A stretch of 64,000 nucleotides of DNA from Cyrtodaria siliqua (lineage: Eukaryota > Mollusca > Bivalvia > Adapedonta > Hiatellidae), in assembly GCA_037043455.1 (NCBI GenBank), contig JAWPHD010000129.1, positions 388,501 to 452,500 on the forward strand. Reading direction: 5' to 3'. How positions within the stretch are numbered: position 1 is the first letter of the stretch; each line of letters opens with the position of its first letter. The position numbers were made by a program, and so were the translations under genes. Below the pieces are notes generated by a model that was given only the letters and a program-made list of their open reading frames with translations, was not told where the DNA came from and ran no database searches. This document shows positions 52,201 to 60,995 of the stretch, piece after piece.

Positions 52201-55200
52201 GGTTTTACAAAGTTTATGGTAACCGAAGCCCTGATGGAGTAGCTTTTTAGTTATACAAAGATTACGAATATTAAAATCCTCAACTCGAGTACAAGCTCTA
52301 GAAAAACAAAATAAGTTGAGACACACAGACCCCATAAGAAGTTGCTCGGGGAACACCCCTATCTAAATGGGGATAATCAACAATATCAAAATTAAAATCA
52401 TCTCTCTTGTCATAGATTTTGCTAATTATTTCACCATTTTCAATAGAGAGATGTAAATCGAGAAAAGAAGCATTAGTATCAGAAATATTAGCTTTGTTTA
52501 GTTGAAGTTCTTTAGGATACATATTATTAACCACAGTAGAAAAAAAAGGGTTGTCAATGTTTAATGTGTCATCCAAATACTGAGAGGTGTCATCAAAGGC
52601 TTCAATAACATCTGCCTGGGTATCTGGTGAAAGACTCAACATGAAATCTCTTTCAAAGCAATATAAAAACAAATCTGTGACAAGGGGTGCACCTTCGTAC
52701 CCATAGGGATACCAACAATTTGTCTATAAACGGTCGTTCCATACCTGACGAAAATATTATCTAATAGAAAAACAAGTGATTCACAAACTTCATGGCAAGT
52801 CCACATAGTGTAATTGTCCAAGCTGCCGTTAGTAAAAAATGCTTTAATATTGTTACAGGCCAAAAATGTAGTATTTTCCCTAGCAAAAGTATTTTGAATG
52901 AGAGCAATAAGCTTGTCTTTGTAAGGCTGTGTAGTAAAGTTGTATATAATGTAGAAAAATCATAAGAACTTAACAATTATTATGTCTGGTCATATGATAA
53001 AATCCCTGTGACCTGGTAAACAATACTTAAAAGTGAAATGGTATAAATATTTAAAAACACGCTCAAAAAACGTCCTTTAGCAGGTATGATATTTAATACA
53101 ATAAATATAAACTGTTTTTGTATAACTATGAAGTTTATCAATCCAAAATGACAATAACAGATCAACTGATAACACACCGTTCTGTTTTTAAACTAATCGT
53201 TTCAGTGGGATTCACCCATATTTTTCAAGGTAAGAAGAGTAAACAAGACATGACAAATGCCCCCAATTTGACCTTTGACATCCAAGTGTGACCTTGACCT
53301 TTGAGGTACGTATCTGATTCTTGATATGTGACACACCTTCTCATTGTACCTCCAGTACTTTCAAAGTTATAGCTGAGACTTGATTGTTTAGGACAGAAGA
53401 ACAGACACACGGATGAACTAACGGACGGATGGACGTACAGACGGTGCAACTACCATATGCCCCCTCCCTTCGGGGGCATAAAAAGTGTAAATAGAAGACT
53501 GTGTGTTTAGGTATAACTGATCTCTAAGCCCTAACAAAATTAAATTGTTTTCTTTTATTTTACATGTTGTGCTCACAACTATTATTTGGCAACATTGTAT
53601 ACATGTTGTGTTTTGTAACAACTTAAAAACTTACGCAAGGGCAGACAACTGAGCCCCAGGATTGGCAACCTCGGGTGAGAATGAGATTTCTTGGGCATAA
53701 TCAAAGTGGCAGTTGCCCGGCCCTTTTCTGACTAGATATCCATCTTGCGGAGATATGGAGGTGTTGTCTATGGCCACATGGACTGTCCTTGCCTGTAAAA
53801 ACACACAGAAATTAATAAAGAGCTCCCTTCAAAATATCTCATTTGTTATATTTACCTACTTTTTACCTAACTTTATTCATCTGTACATTCACTTGTTTCG
53901 ATTAACTTTCACTTTCTGAACAGGTTTAGATATTGTGCATGTATCCAATATGTCTCAATAGAAAGGCAAAAGTTACTGCAAATGCAGTATGTCACAACAG
54001 AAATGGGTTATTCCACTGTCTGACTATACACCTACGGTAGTTGTCTCCCTTGTTATCAATCTCCCAAGGCATGTCACTGTTGATAGCATAGCAATGGCAA
54101 AAATAACTCACTTATTGACCCTCTATACATATTATTTTTACTAACACCTCTATATATTCTCCTTACTCACCTATCTATACATATCCCCCATACTCACCCC
54201 TCTGTACATATACCCCGTACTCACCCTCTATAAATATCCCTCTTACTCACCCCTCTATACATATCCCCCCATACTCACCCCTCTATACATATCCCCCATA
54301 CTCACCCCTCTATGCATATCCCCCTTACCCACCTCTCTATACATATTCCCCCTTACTCTCCCCTCTATACATATTCCCCCTTACTCTCCCCTCTGTACAT
54401 AGCCCCTACTCACCTCTCTATACATATGCTCCTTGCTCACCCCTCTATACTTATAGTTTACTCAACCCTCTACACATACCACACTCACTCACCCCTCTAT
54501 ACATACCACACTTACTCACCCCACTATACATACCACACTCACTCACCCCACTATACATACCACACTCACTCACCCGTCTATACATATCCCTCTTACTCAC
54601 CCCACTATACATACCACACTCACTCACCCCACTATACATACCACACTCACTCACCCCACTATACATACCACACTCACTCACCCCACTATACATACCACAC
54701 TCACTAACCCCACTATACATACCACACTCACTCACCCCACTATACATACCACACTCACTCACCCCACTATACATATCCCTCTTACTCACCCCACTATACA
54801 TACCACACTTACTCACCCCACTATACATACCACACTCACTCACCCCACTATACATACCACACTCACTCACCCCACTATACATACCACACTCACTCACCCC
54901 ACTATACATACCACACTCACTAACCCCACTATACATACCACACTCACTCACCCCACTATACATACCACACTCACTCACCCCACTATACATATCCCTCTTA
55001 CTCACCCCACTATACATACCACACTTACTCACCCCACTATACATACCACACTCACTCACCCCACTATACATATCCCTCTCACTCACCCCACTATACATAT
55101 CCCTCTTACTCACCCCACTATACATACCACACTTACTCACCCCACTATACATACCACACTTACTCACCCCACTATACAGACCACACTCACTCACCCCACT

Positions 55201-58200
55201 ATACATATCCCTCTTACTCACCCCACTATACATACCACACTCACTCACCCCACTATACATATCCCCTTACTCACCCCTCTATGTCTATCCCCCTCTGTAC
55301 ATATCCCCCTTACTCACCCCTCTTTGTCTATCCCCCTTACCCACCCCTCTATACATATCCCCCATACCCCTTTATATGTATCCGCCTTGCTCACCCTCTA
55401 TATATATCTTCCTTACTCACCCCTCTATATGTATCCTCCTTGCTCTTGTTGTAGTTCCACAGACGCAAACCTGCCATTAATACTTTCTGGCCGAAGTCAA
55501 TTTTGAGAGTGTGGCTCTGACCCTCGTTGAAGGGTATCAACCACATGTGTTCATCTGACGTAGTCACGTTGTTACCATCTATCACTCTGGTGGTAAGACA
55601 CAGATACATGTCATTATTTCTACACTTGGTCTACTAATATTCCCCAATAATGTATTTTGTTATATAATAATGACTAGAAGGGTGTTCCACTAAACACGTG
55701 TGTCGCCTGCCATGTGCTTATTTCAGAAAGTACAATTAATCTTACTATAAAGTTTGTAAAGTAAAAGACAGCGAGTGCAATCCTTCATGAATTGTGGAGC
55801 TTTGTTTTTTTTAAGTGTTGAATTTATGAAAAGGGACATAAATCTGCATTGGTTAATTGATAAGGAAGAACTGTATAAAGTTTAATAACTATAGGTCAAT
55901 ATTTTGCCAAGTTACGAGCTTGGTTTGGTTGCAGGTTAAAAGTTTTATGAAAAGGGGCATAACTCTGCCAAAATAAAATTCAGAGTTATTGGACATGTGT
56001 AACGACATTCCTTTAAGATGAAGATATGTGTAAAGTTTCATTGACATAGGTCAAATAGGTTTTAAGTTATGGCCAGTTTTATGAAAATGGGCATAACTAT
56101 GCTGAAATATAGTCAGAGTTATTGGTCATGAATTACAATAGTCTGTGTGATGTGATGAATATGTGTGTGAAGTTTCATGAACATAGATCAAATACTTCTT
56201 AAGTTATGGTCAGTTAAGAGCTTGGTTACTATAGGTTGCAGGTTAAATTTTTATGAAAAGGTATGCAACTCTGCCAAAATGAAAGTCAGAGTTACTGGAC
56301 ATGTGTAAAAACATTCATTGGGTTAAGATGAAAAGGTGTGTGAAGTTTCATGAACATAGGTCAAATACTTTTTAAGGTATGGCCAAGGTTAGATTGCAGG
56401 TTAAAGTGTGACGGACGACGACAGATGATGGACAAAGTGATACCTATGTGAATGCCATGATACGCATGCAACATAATAAATGTCGTTGTTTTTAATACTT
56501 GGCCTATTAACATTCCCCAATATTGCATTTCAACTAACTGATAATATCAGGAACATGAAGACTGTTTTTTTATTGTATTGCACTACACCTTTGAAATACC
56601 TGTCAACTATAATTATATATTTCTATGTACAAACACTTGATTTCAGAATATGTAACTAATACGCCTTCAGCCATACATACTTGTCGAGTGTTCTATCATC
56701 CCTCTCGTGCCCAGGTAGACAGCATACATCCCGAGGGTTGGCCGTGAGCATGCTCATTGTAACAGGCAATGCCTCCCCATCCTTGCCTACAATCTCTAGG
56801 CCTGTGAGGCCCATGTAATGGTGGTCACCCCACGTAGCTGTGAAGTTCAACTCTAAACCTGGTATAGTAAACGTAACAAATTATTTATAAACTAGGAAAT
56901 GTACATCATTTCTGGAAAAAGAAAACACAGAATATATTTGTGAACTTTACCACTGAGTGACTGTCTAAACTGTTATTTGATGCTTTTCTATTTAAGTTGA
57001 ACCCACCTGAATTAGACCACCCTTTATCCACACACAAATAAATCTCCCAACATGGTGGTTTTCCAAAAGATGAGAATCAGTATTAAACAGAATTGCTCAT
57101 GTACTTTAGAGCAAAAATAAATCATCGTCCAGTACCTTCAGTACTTTGATATATACAGGAAAGGAGCTTTTTATCCTAACATCATTTTTACGCTCTTCCA
57201 GTTTTTCATCTCTCAGATACATGCAGATGGTTTTCCAAAAGATGAACATCATGGTAAGGTCTGATATTAGTATTGAAATCGATTTTTTTTCTACATTTTA
57301 ACTATTTTTGGAATAAGAACTTTGTCTTTAATTTAGGATACATCTGCAGTGTAAACAAGAGCTCAAAGATGCTGATACCAAGTTGCATTCCAATATCAGC
57401 TATATGTTACCAATAATTACGTACTCAGAAAGAAACTTACTATAATATCTCAGAACCCTTCATAAATATAATTCTCAACTCACATTTGCCCTTGTAAACT
57501 AGAACATCTCCCTCGTACTCCGGTGTTGGGGTGGGAGACACAGCCGTCCGCTCACGCTCCAGTTGTTTAACATTGCCTACTGCCCGTGTTAATGGACGAT
57601 CCTGAAAACCATGGTATAGGTTCATATTCATTCTATTTTTATTTCTTACATGAGTTGCCTTCCTTTGCTTTCTTTAATTAACAGCATTTCATTTTTAATT
57701 AACGGTATTCCTTTTTTTATATTAATATATGCACTCTATAGATAATGTTATTATTCAAGTCTTCATCAAACTAAATTTTCCTTTCCACATTTTTTCTTAG
57801 ACTTATTTTATTCCATATATGTCATGACATGGATTTCAGAGTTTAGTTATGACAGATGACCATCATCGAGCCCCCACTGTCAGCAGCCCCACTGTCAGCA
57901 GTTAAAGGTTGATCCACATCGAATGGTTCTTACTAAGTATACACTCACCAACCCACCCCCACAGACCATGATTCATTTTACCTGTCTGTCATCACTGTCA
58001 GCAGTTGAAGGCCACATTACACTGAAAGGCTCTCACTTAATCTACTCTACAGTGCACCCTCCCCCACACCCACCCCACCATTACACCCTGAATCCTACCT
58101 GTCTGCCGCCACTGTCAGCAGTCGAAGGTCGCTCCACATCAAATGGTTCATCATCACTGAGCATCTCAATCTCGTAAGCCTCGTCATTCTGTGACACGGC

Positions 58201-60725
58201 CTCCAGTATAGCCTCGTCCATGGTGAACAAGATCGTCTGTAATATCAACACATTATCTTATAGCCACCCAACACAGACATGAAGCATAGGAATCCAGGAA
58301 CCAGGCCCTACACCTTATGGTACTGTTACATTCAATACTGTATATAATTGTAGAAATAGATTACTACACGTACATTGGTAGTCAATAACAGATAATACGT
58401 ATGCTCATTACATCTGTCCTTTATTTTCTTTTTCATACACCAATTACACAGCATTAAACAGCAATGTACAACATTACACACTGCTTTTATCTTACAGCCG
58501 CAAAGTCACGGATACTTGTTTGACATATTTGGCAAATCGACCGTCACATATCACATAAATTATGTGTTGAAAATGACATAAAACACCATACAAACAAACT
58601 TTATCCTGAAATGAAGCTAAAAATTTACAATAGCTGACCAAGAAATCTCAAGCTCTGTAGCAAACTTATTTTGGGACCAAATTACAGACAATGTTTTTTC
58701 TTTTACAAGGATGGAAAAACATGATGTAATGACTTACATCGCCAAATGCCTCGGTACCCCCCTCAGTGCCTCCACATGCTCTCGCTATTTCGCCCTTAAA
58801 TATCACAGTCGAGTCTAGTGCTATGTATACATCTTTGATACCTCGGTATGAATGAATACGAGACTTGTTGTAATTCTGAAATAGAATCAATGGTTAAATA
58901 AAACAGTACTTAACTAGAAAATGTGTCCATGGAACACAAGTACCCAGCTTAAGGGCCATCAGCTGATAAGAAAAATAAGCACAAAAACACAAACCACACA
59001 ACTTTCAAACATAATTTTCTTAACTGAATTAATTTTACAAAATAGTTAAGGTGAACTGAAAATACAACAGAAACCATCTTTGCGGAACTTTTTCATGTAT
59101 TTACTTTTTACCTATATATGTTGATACAAAATACCAAACTACTAACCCAGATCCTAATGAGTGCTATCTTGCAAGGTTTCTCGAATGTTGCGAACACAAG
59201 ATGGTCCCTCCCGGTTATAAAGGGGGCTAACCACATGTGTATATCGTCACGCGTTCTGTTATGCCCATCATTAAGGTTGCCGACAACTCGCGGATCCTTG
59301 TCGTACTCCGGCAGTATATTGATGTCACTTGGATCTGCCCGAATCTGCAATGACAGGAAGTTTTTGTTTTGTCTCTTCACCTCAATGTGCTGGGATGGCA
59401 AGTTCAAATTTACAATAGCATATCTGAAAACATATTCTCCAATTATCTGAGAAACAAACACATGTTACAGTTCAGAATTTTTATAGACCAGAGACTCATG
59501 CTTTTAGTTTTTATGAATTTTAATGTATCACTCATACAGTAGTGAAAAATAAAACAATTTAAAACACTGATAAATGGCATGCACTTTAGATCTAAGAATT
59601 TTAACAAAGAGATTTACCGATATATACCAATCAAATTTGCATTTTTTTTTTATATGGTTTACATTCTGGCAGTAAGAAATTAAAAGTATTCTCAATAAAT
59701 CTCACAATAAATCTCACAATATGTACAAAAACATAATCCAATCAAAACGTGTGGGTAGTAGGTATAATACAGAGGCAGGTTACTGTGGGCAATAAGACAA
59801 AATATTTACATACCTTTGTGATATTAACCTGTTCCCCGGTGGACGAGAACACTTCAATCCCAGTGAAGCCTACATAATGTTTATCTCCCCAAGTTGAGCG
59901 TATATTTATCACAAGTTCTCTACCATAAGGCAACTCCGGTATCACAAAACCATCATCATCTCTGAAATAATGACGCACATTTGTATCAGCTGTCTGCGAC
60001 AAAACTCTGTATGGCTGAAACATTTACCCGCATTATAATATACATGTCACAAGTACACATGTTCAGTAACGAAGTATATGATAAATCTACACCAGGTGAT
60101 GATACCATTGTTTTCCATCTTGTCATTTCGGTGTTTCACTACACACAAACACATGATAATGTATTAACAGTTGCTCCCAGAGAGAATATGGATGAATATG
60201 GGATCACCCTTTTCTTGTATACCGGATAGGGTTATCCTTGTTTTACATGATCCTGCACATGGCAGATGATAAAAGTTTACACGCATCAACAATGAGGTCA
60301 ATAACAGCGACAGTTGCACGACATCTTTTTGTAAACAAATATGCAAAACATAAGTAGTTGGCAATGTAAACACACAAAATGTCAACAATATGGAAGATGA
60401 AGAATCAATCATGGGTATCCGGTTCAGACAGGGAATTCCAATCCTCGGTATAACTGTTTTAATCCAATAAAAACAATTATACCTCGTATTGGAATTTCCG
60501 ATCTTCACCGGATACCCATGACTGATTCTTATAACACAGGCCCAATTATATATTAAAACAATTACATATGATTTCAAAGTAATGATGGATGATGAACTTA
60601 CGAGTCAACATTCATGCTCTGTTCGGTGTCCACCACCTGTTCTTCCTGGTCCTCTTGTATCGGTGGTTCACTGGGGAGACCAGCCATCTTGGCTGCCTTG
60701 TTGATGTACTCATCCAGTACATCAT
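46253..60725 (-). CDS. KATNIP: KATNIP (katanin-interacting protein, KIAA0556), C-terminal part, 16 exons
   Basis: KATNIP binds the microtubule-severing enzyme katanin and localises to cilium bases; human mutations cause a Joubert-type ciliopathy. Exons, in order on the minus strand: 60725-60602, 59961-59814, 59344-59147, 58875-58738, 58236-58099, 57601-57484, 56858-56681, 55586-55421, 53792-53635, 51371-51313, 50110-50000, 49671-49532, 48859-48758, 48404-48244, 47031-46928, 46299-46253. All phases fit; 2090 nt give 695 codons plus stop. Three DUF4457-type modules each have a TWGDxxYxGxxGIE motif, a (D/N)xxDGxNxTxDxxHxWLxP motif and a W(N/V)Y-N(Y)K strand. The ending LRPKTSVIQSKKRR is like the human LRPKTC…RRRR end. 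The human protein is about 1618 aa, so over half lies beyond the right of 60725. Confidence 0.95.
46328..46572 (-). mobile_element. 5'-truncated tRNA-derived SINE with target duplication
   Basis: Inverted copy of the 17797-18118 SINE, lacking the tRNA head: it begins at TTGGGCAAGAC (46557) and ends near 46341. ATACAGTTCAATGA flanks both sides (46328-46341, 46558-46571). In the last KATNIP intron, 30 bp from the final exon. Confidence 0.88.
46928..47031 (-). CDS. KATNIP: KATNIP exon: EQDVQMTND
   Basis: HQSGEQDVQMTNDKKIVSHY then NDPKKASAGKAVDQ. Donor GTAAGT. Confidence 0.93.
47041..47540 (+). repeat. About 28-30-bp imperfect tandem repeat in KATNIP intron
   Basis: About 15 units of the TCTGGTTACTATAAATACAT plus ATGTGTAG type. 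It begins directly at the acceptor of the 46928-47031 exon (CTAGAAATACACAT on the plus strand resembles the unit's CTATAAATACATAT). Confidence 0.85.
47647..48243 (-). repeat. 40-bp minisatellite made of exon-end/5' splice-site copies
   Basis: About 14 units. On the minus strand each reads CATACCGTAATCAAGTAAGC plus AGTCAGTCTAGTTACGTATT; the adjoining exon ends CATACCGTCATCAA with donor GTAAGTAATC. Every unit therefore contains an exon tail and a usable-looking donor. Confidence 0.9.
48244..48404 (-). CDS. KATNIP: KATNIP exon: LLVDDLLVYNG
   Basis: LLVDDLLVYNGVLQSV, RGILPNCEGPQAYHTIMFTT, ends NKEKHTVI plus AA. Its exon end and donor seed the 40-bp minisatellite at 47647-48230. Confidence 0.96.
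48758..48859 (-). CDS. KATNIP: KATNIP exon: RVYVIFDQP
   Basis: LNRVYVIFDQPTTISMIKIW then NYSKTSNRGAKDFA. Phase 0-0. Confidence 0.96.
48898..49075 (+). mobile_element. tRNA-derived SINE, second family
   Basis: AGTGGATAAGGCCCTGCACT head, then a TGATGTGTTAATGGGACGTA tail shared with 19305-19503. Confidence 0.65.
49178..49350 (+). mobile_element. tRNA-derived SINE head
   Basis: Box A GTTAGCTTAGGCAGGAGAGC, box B GGTTTGAGCC. No tRNA acceptor pairing. Confidence 0.55.
49532..49671 (-). CDS. KATNIP: KATNIP exon: DVRTPDKLIDGVNDT
   Basis: ISAYPDSVNVLEQVQNDVRT then PDKLIDGVNDTTDGGHTWLA. 46 codons after a split Asn. Confidence 0.96.
49860..50000 (-). repeat. About 35-bp tandem repeat of exon end plus donor (about 4 intronic copies)
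   Basis: On the minus strand the exon end CTCACAGAATCCA with GTATGTAATTTC recurs near 49969, 49934 and 49900, and partly near 49860, with donors GTATTT, GTATGT and GTATGT. Confidence 0.88.
50000..50110 (-). CDS. KATNIP: KATNIP exon: third TWGD module
   Basis: IYQLQLFSTWGDVYYVGLNG then IELYDASLKKIQLTES. The exon end and donor (CAGAATCCA/GTATGT) are repeated in tandem in the following intron. Confidence 0.95.
50120..50815. other. KATNIP intron sequence, inverted motif
   Basis: 50345-50480 carries an imperfect inverted repeat (AGATTATTTAACTG near 50342 versus CAGTTAAATAATCT near 50466; GGGAAATCCTT versus AAGGATTTCCC), a hairpin-type MITE of about 140 bp. Nothing else recognised. Confidence 0.55.
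50820..51260 (+). repeat. About 27-bp minisatellite
   Basis: About 16 units of AATTTACATGGGGGAAATAG plus CTCTATC, with single-base length changes and a higher-order duplication (the about 51020-51100 block recurs at about 51140-51220). Confidence 0.9.
51313..51371 (-). CDS. KATNIP: KATNIP exon, short
   Basis: PSWGTDESNNYEVVQMPCG. Donor GTATCC is weak, but the split Phe codon with the next exon restores PCGFIYQLQL. Confidence 0.9.
51420..51880 (-). mobile_element. 3' region of the reverse-transcriptase element
   Basis: Downstream (minus strand) of the RT remnant. A homologous stretch lies at 29830-30150. The plus-strand open frame here is antisense to the element and not a gene. Confidence 0.6.
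51881..53210 (-). mobile_element. Reverse-transcriptase remnant (possibly Penelope-like)
   Basis: Minus-strand pieces in several frames: SSYDFSTLYTTL (motif A), then VYRQIVGIPMGTKVHPL, SQYLDDTLNI (catalytic YxDD), ASFLDLHLSIENG, SKIYDKRDDFNFDIV, SYGVCVSQL, and a long C-terminal part ending CLVVDPFTV…FLFNC. At least three frameshifts. The short IPMGTxxxPL and YLDD pattern fits RTs annotated as Penelope-like or related in marine animals; the exact clade is uncertain. In a KATNIP intron, same strand. Confidence 0.8.
53225..53485 (-). repeat. Dispersed repeat with GC-rich hairpin
   Basis: Starts on the minus strand at a hairpin TATGCCCCC…GGGGGCATA (53455-53479), then CCGTCCGTTAG-type tracts. Same hairpin-plus-CCGTC plan as families A-C and 30355. 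Confidence 0.55.
53635..53792 (-). CDS. KATNIP: KATNIP exon: VHVAIDN…RKGPGNCHFDYAQ
   Basis: ARTVHVAIDNTSISPQDGYL then VRKGPGNCHFDYAQEISF, a highly conserved KATNIP block. Confidence 0.96.
54118..55420 (-). repeat. 27-bp minisatellite built from KATNIP exon end plus 5' splice site, about 47 copies
   Basis: On the minus strand the units read GATATGTATAGAGGGGTGAG plus TAAGGGG, or the later variant TATAGTGGGGTGAGTGAGTG plus TGGTATG. The exon itself ends GATACATATAGAGGG with donor GTGAGTAAG. Units next to the exon are most exon-like; those further into the intron are more uniform. 27 nt is 9 codons, so one minus frame is open for 269 codons (MYSGVSECG-type); it is a repeat artefact. Confidence 0.92.
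55421..55586 (-). CDS. KATNIP: KATNIP exon: VIDGNN…EDTYRG
   Basis: VIDGNNVTTSDEHMWLIPF, LKIDFGQKVLMAGLRLWNYN, ends NKSKEDTYRG. Donor GTGAGTAAG. The last 17 nt plus donor are the evident ancestor of the 27-bp minisatellite that fills the next 1.3 kb. Confidence 0.95.
55690..56470 (-). repeat. Dispersed repeat, family E
   Basis: Inverted relative to 12020-12335: ends at GTGTGACGGACGACGACAG; units with AAGTTTCATGAACATAGGTC. Confidence 0.6.
56681..56858 (-). CDS. KATNIP: KATNIP exon: second TWGD module
   Basis: LELNFTATWGDHHYMGLTGL then ANPRDVCCLPGHERDDRTLD. Donor GTATGT. Confidence 0.95.
57050..57290. repeat. Short direct repeat in KATNIP intron
   Basis: GGTTTTCCAAAAGATGA occurs near 57056 and 57231, both followed by an ATTAGTATT/CAGTATTAAA-like stretch. 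Confidence 0.5.
57484..57601 (-). CDS. KATNIP: KATNIP exon: linker
   Basis: DRPLTRAVGNVKQLERERTA then SPTPTPEYEGD and LVYKGK. Donor GTGAGT. Confidence 0.9.
57868..58098 (-). repeat. Partial duplications of KATNIP exon end and donor
   Basis: On the minus strand the exon ends CTGCTGACAGTGGCGGCAGA CAG with donor GTAGGA. A copy near 57975-58010 reads CTGCTGACAGTGATGACAGA CAG and GTAAAA, and a further, more degraded one is at 57870-57925. Confidence 0.8.
58099..58236 (-). CDS. KATNIP: KATNIP exon: TILFT…
   Basis: TILFTMDEAILEAVSQNDEA then a Ser/Asp-rich linker ending TADSGGRQ. The exon end and its donor are partly duplicated in the following intron (57870-58010). Confidence 0.92.
58240..58735. 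other. KATNIP intron, nothing recognised
   Basis: AT-rich, no repeat or exon seen. Confidence 0.45.
58738..58875 (-). CDS. KATNIP: KATNIP exon: NYNKSR…YRGIKDV
   Basis: NYNKSRIHSYRGIKDVYIAL then FKGEIARACGG. 46 codons. Confidence 0.95.
59147..59344 (-). CDS. KATNIP: KATNIP exon: ADP…HMWLAPF segment
   Basis: IRADPSDINILPEYDKDPRV, then NDGHNRTRDDIHMWLAPF and CKIALIRIW. Donor GTTAGT. 66 codons, phase 0-0. Confidence 0.95.
59814..59961 (-). CDS. KATNIP: KATNIP exon: first TWGD module
   Basis: DDDGFVIPELPYGRELVINI then STWGDKHYVGFTGIEVF. Donor GTATGT. Confidence 0.95.
60400..60530. repeat. 131-bp imperfect palindrome
   Basis: Arms of about 60 bp. The left arm starts AAGAATCAATCATGGGTATC and the inverse of the right arm starts AAGAATCAGTCATGGGTATC; both carry CCGG and GGTATAA(C/T)TGTTTT. 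Could be a small hairpin MITE. In the KATNIP intron before the 59961 exon. Confidence 0.88.
60602..60725 (-). CDS. KATNIP: KATNIP exon (first visible)
   Basis: Acidic linker: VLDEYINKAAKMAGLPSEPP then a Glu/Asp-rich stretch ending MNVDS. The acceptor is CATATTTAG. It begins with 2 nt of a split codon, so earlier exons exist to the right of it, yet 60726-64000 shows only repeats. Confidence 0.85.
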
Positions 60726-60995
60726 CTAAATATGCAAATAATAGACATACAACTGTGGCATACTGAAAGAAATGATTATTTAGCGGACATCTTATTTTAG
60801 CGCTATTAGCAGACATTGTCCGTGCGCTAATTCAAGATGGCCGCTAAAAAAAGAACGATTTTTTACCACGTCATCTATTTTCTCCGAAATCCTTCAACAC
60901 ACAACGATTGTGAATGATTATACTTAGTTGGCAGTTCTTTAGATTAGTCTTTTCTAATTCACCGAGAACAGTACTCGTTCAGTATAAACTGCAGT

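Noticed and set aside
54451..55260. 269-codon minus-strand frame with MYSGVSECG repeats
   Set aside because: Product of a 27-bp intronic minisatellite; the exon-intron border is supported by the KATNIP family.
57923..58177. 84-codon plus-strand frame
   Set aside because: Antisense of a KATNIP exon end and its intronic copies.
59118..59450. 110-codon plus-strand frame
   Set aside because: Shadow of the KATNIP exon at 59147-59344.
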